Program-made: the position numbers and the translations under genes
In this document: one piece after another, positions 48,263 to 48,265 of the stretch
How positions within the stretch are numbered: the first letter of the stretch is position 1
Layout: every line of letters starts with the position of its first letter
From: an uncultured Clostridia bacterium
GTDB lineage: Bacteria > Bacillota > Clostridia > Oscillospirales > Ruminococcaceae
Reading direction: 5' to 3'
Assembly: GCA_944382905.1 (NCBI GenBank)
Contig: CALWNU010000037.1
Span: forward strand, 88,392 to 136,656
DNA: 48,265 nt
The notes under the pieces: generated by a model
Database searches by the model: none
Told to the model about the DNA's origin: nothing
The model's input: the letters and a program-made list of their open reading frames with translations, nothing else

Positions 48263-48265
48263 ATA

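Noticed and set aside
1..48265. Mobile elements, CRISPR arrays, prophage or toxin-antitoxin genes
   Set aside because: No transposase, integrase, direct-repeat/spacer array or phage gene found on either strand; the genes are core functions with uniform style.

Overview
The window looks like a chromosomal core segment of an anaerobic, spore-forming member of the Firmicutes, most likely class Clostridia and possibly Oscillospirales. The clues are a SpoIVFA/SpoIVFB-like pair, a Spo0A-type response regulator, a YlxM-Ffh signal-recognition operon, strong GGAGG ribosome binding sites, frequent TTG/GTG starts and moderately high GC. I see no insertion sequence, phage gene, integrase, CRISPR array or rRNA. 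Nearly all genes read leftward; rightward genes appear only in the last 5 kb.

Layout from left to right. 1-4.7 kb: an operon transcribed yfmF-like, yfmH-like (M16 peptidase pair), lgt, folD (cut by the window edge). 4.7-5.3 kb: rplS alone, with its own promoter, a structured leader and a terminator. 5.3-7.9 kb: a translationally coupled radical-SAM pair (TIGR03960/TIGR03936 type). 7.9-9.6 kb: spoIVFB-like and spoIVFA-like genes behind a sigma-E-like promoter. 9.6-15 kb: two cell-wall genes, a GHL10 lipoprotein and a 1246-residue GHL10-amidase-Ig protein. 15.2-20.3 kb: an M20 peptidase and a PHP phosphatase behind their own promoter, then nucleoside salvage (pdp, cdd, deoB). 20.3-26.1 kb: a cyclophilin lipoprotein, MreB/Mbl, ComF, RecD2 and two small membrane proteins of unknown function. 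26.2-29.9 kb: the ylxM-ffh-rpsP-khpA-rimM-trmD operon with a near-consensus promoter. 30-32.9 kb: feoA-feoB and a family-4 uracil-DNA glycosylase. 33-35.8 kb: a BlaR1-type sensor protease and BlaI-type repressor with a large operator dyad. 35.9-43 kb: maltodextrin uptake and breakdown (binding protein, two permeases, malQ, glgP).

The last part, 43.2-48.3 kb, is the most unusual. It holds a membrane coiled-coil protein of unknown function, then a Spo0A-like protein whose phosphoacceptor position 56 is Asn, not Asp, downstream of three perfect 0A boxes. A structured 3' UTR or small RNA candidate follows, then a methyltransferase, a membrane-anchored GH18-SH3b wall enzyme with 204-bp tandem repeats, and tRNA-Asn.

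Most genes belong to well-known families. The best candidates for something undescribed are the non-phosphorylatable Spo0A paralogue with its 0A-box cluster, the BlaR1-like sensor with no penicillin-binding domain and no beta-lactamase nearby, the tandem GHL10 wall enzymes, and a SpoIVFA-like protein with a complete LytM zinc site. All functional statements are from family recognition by eye; no database search was run.
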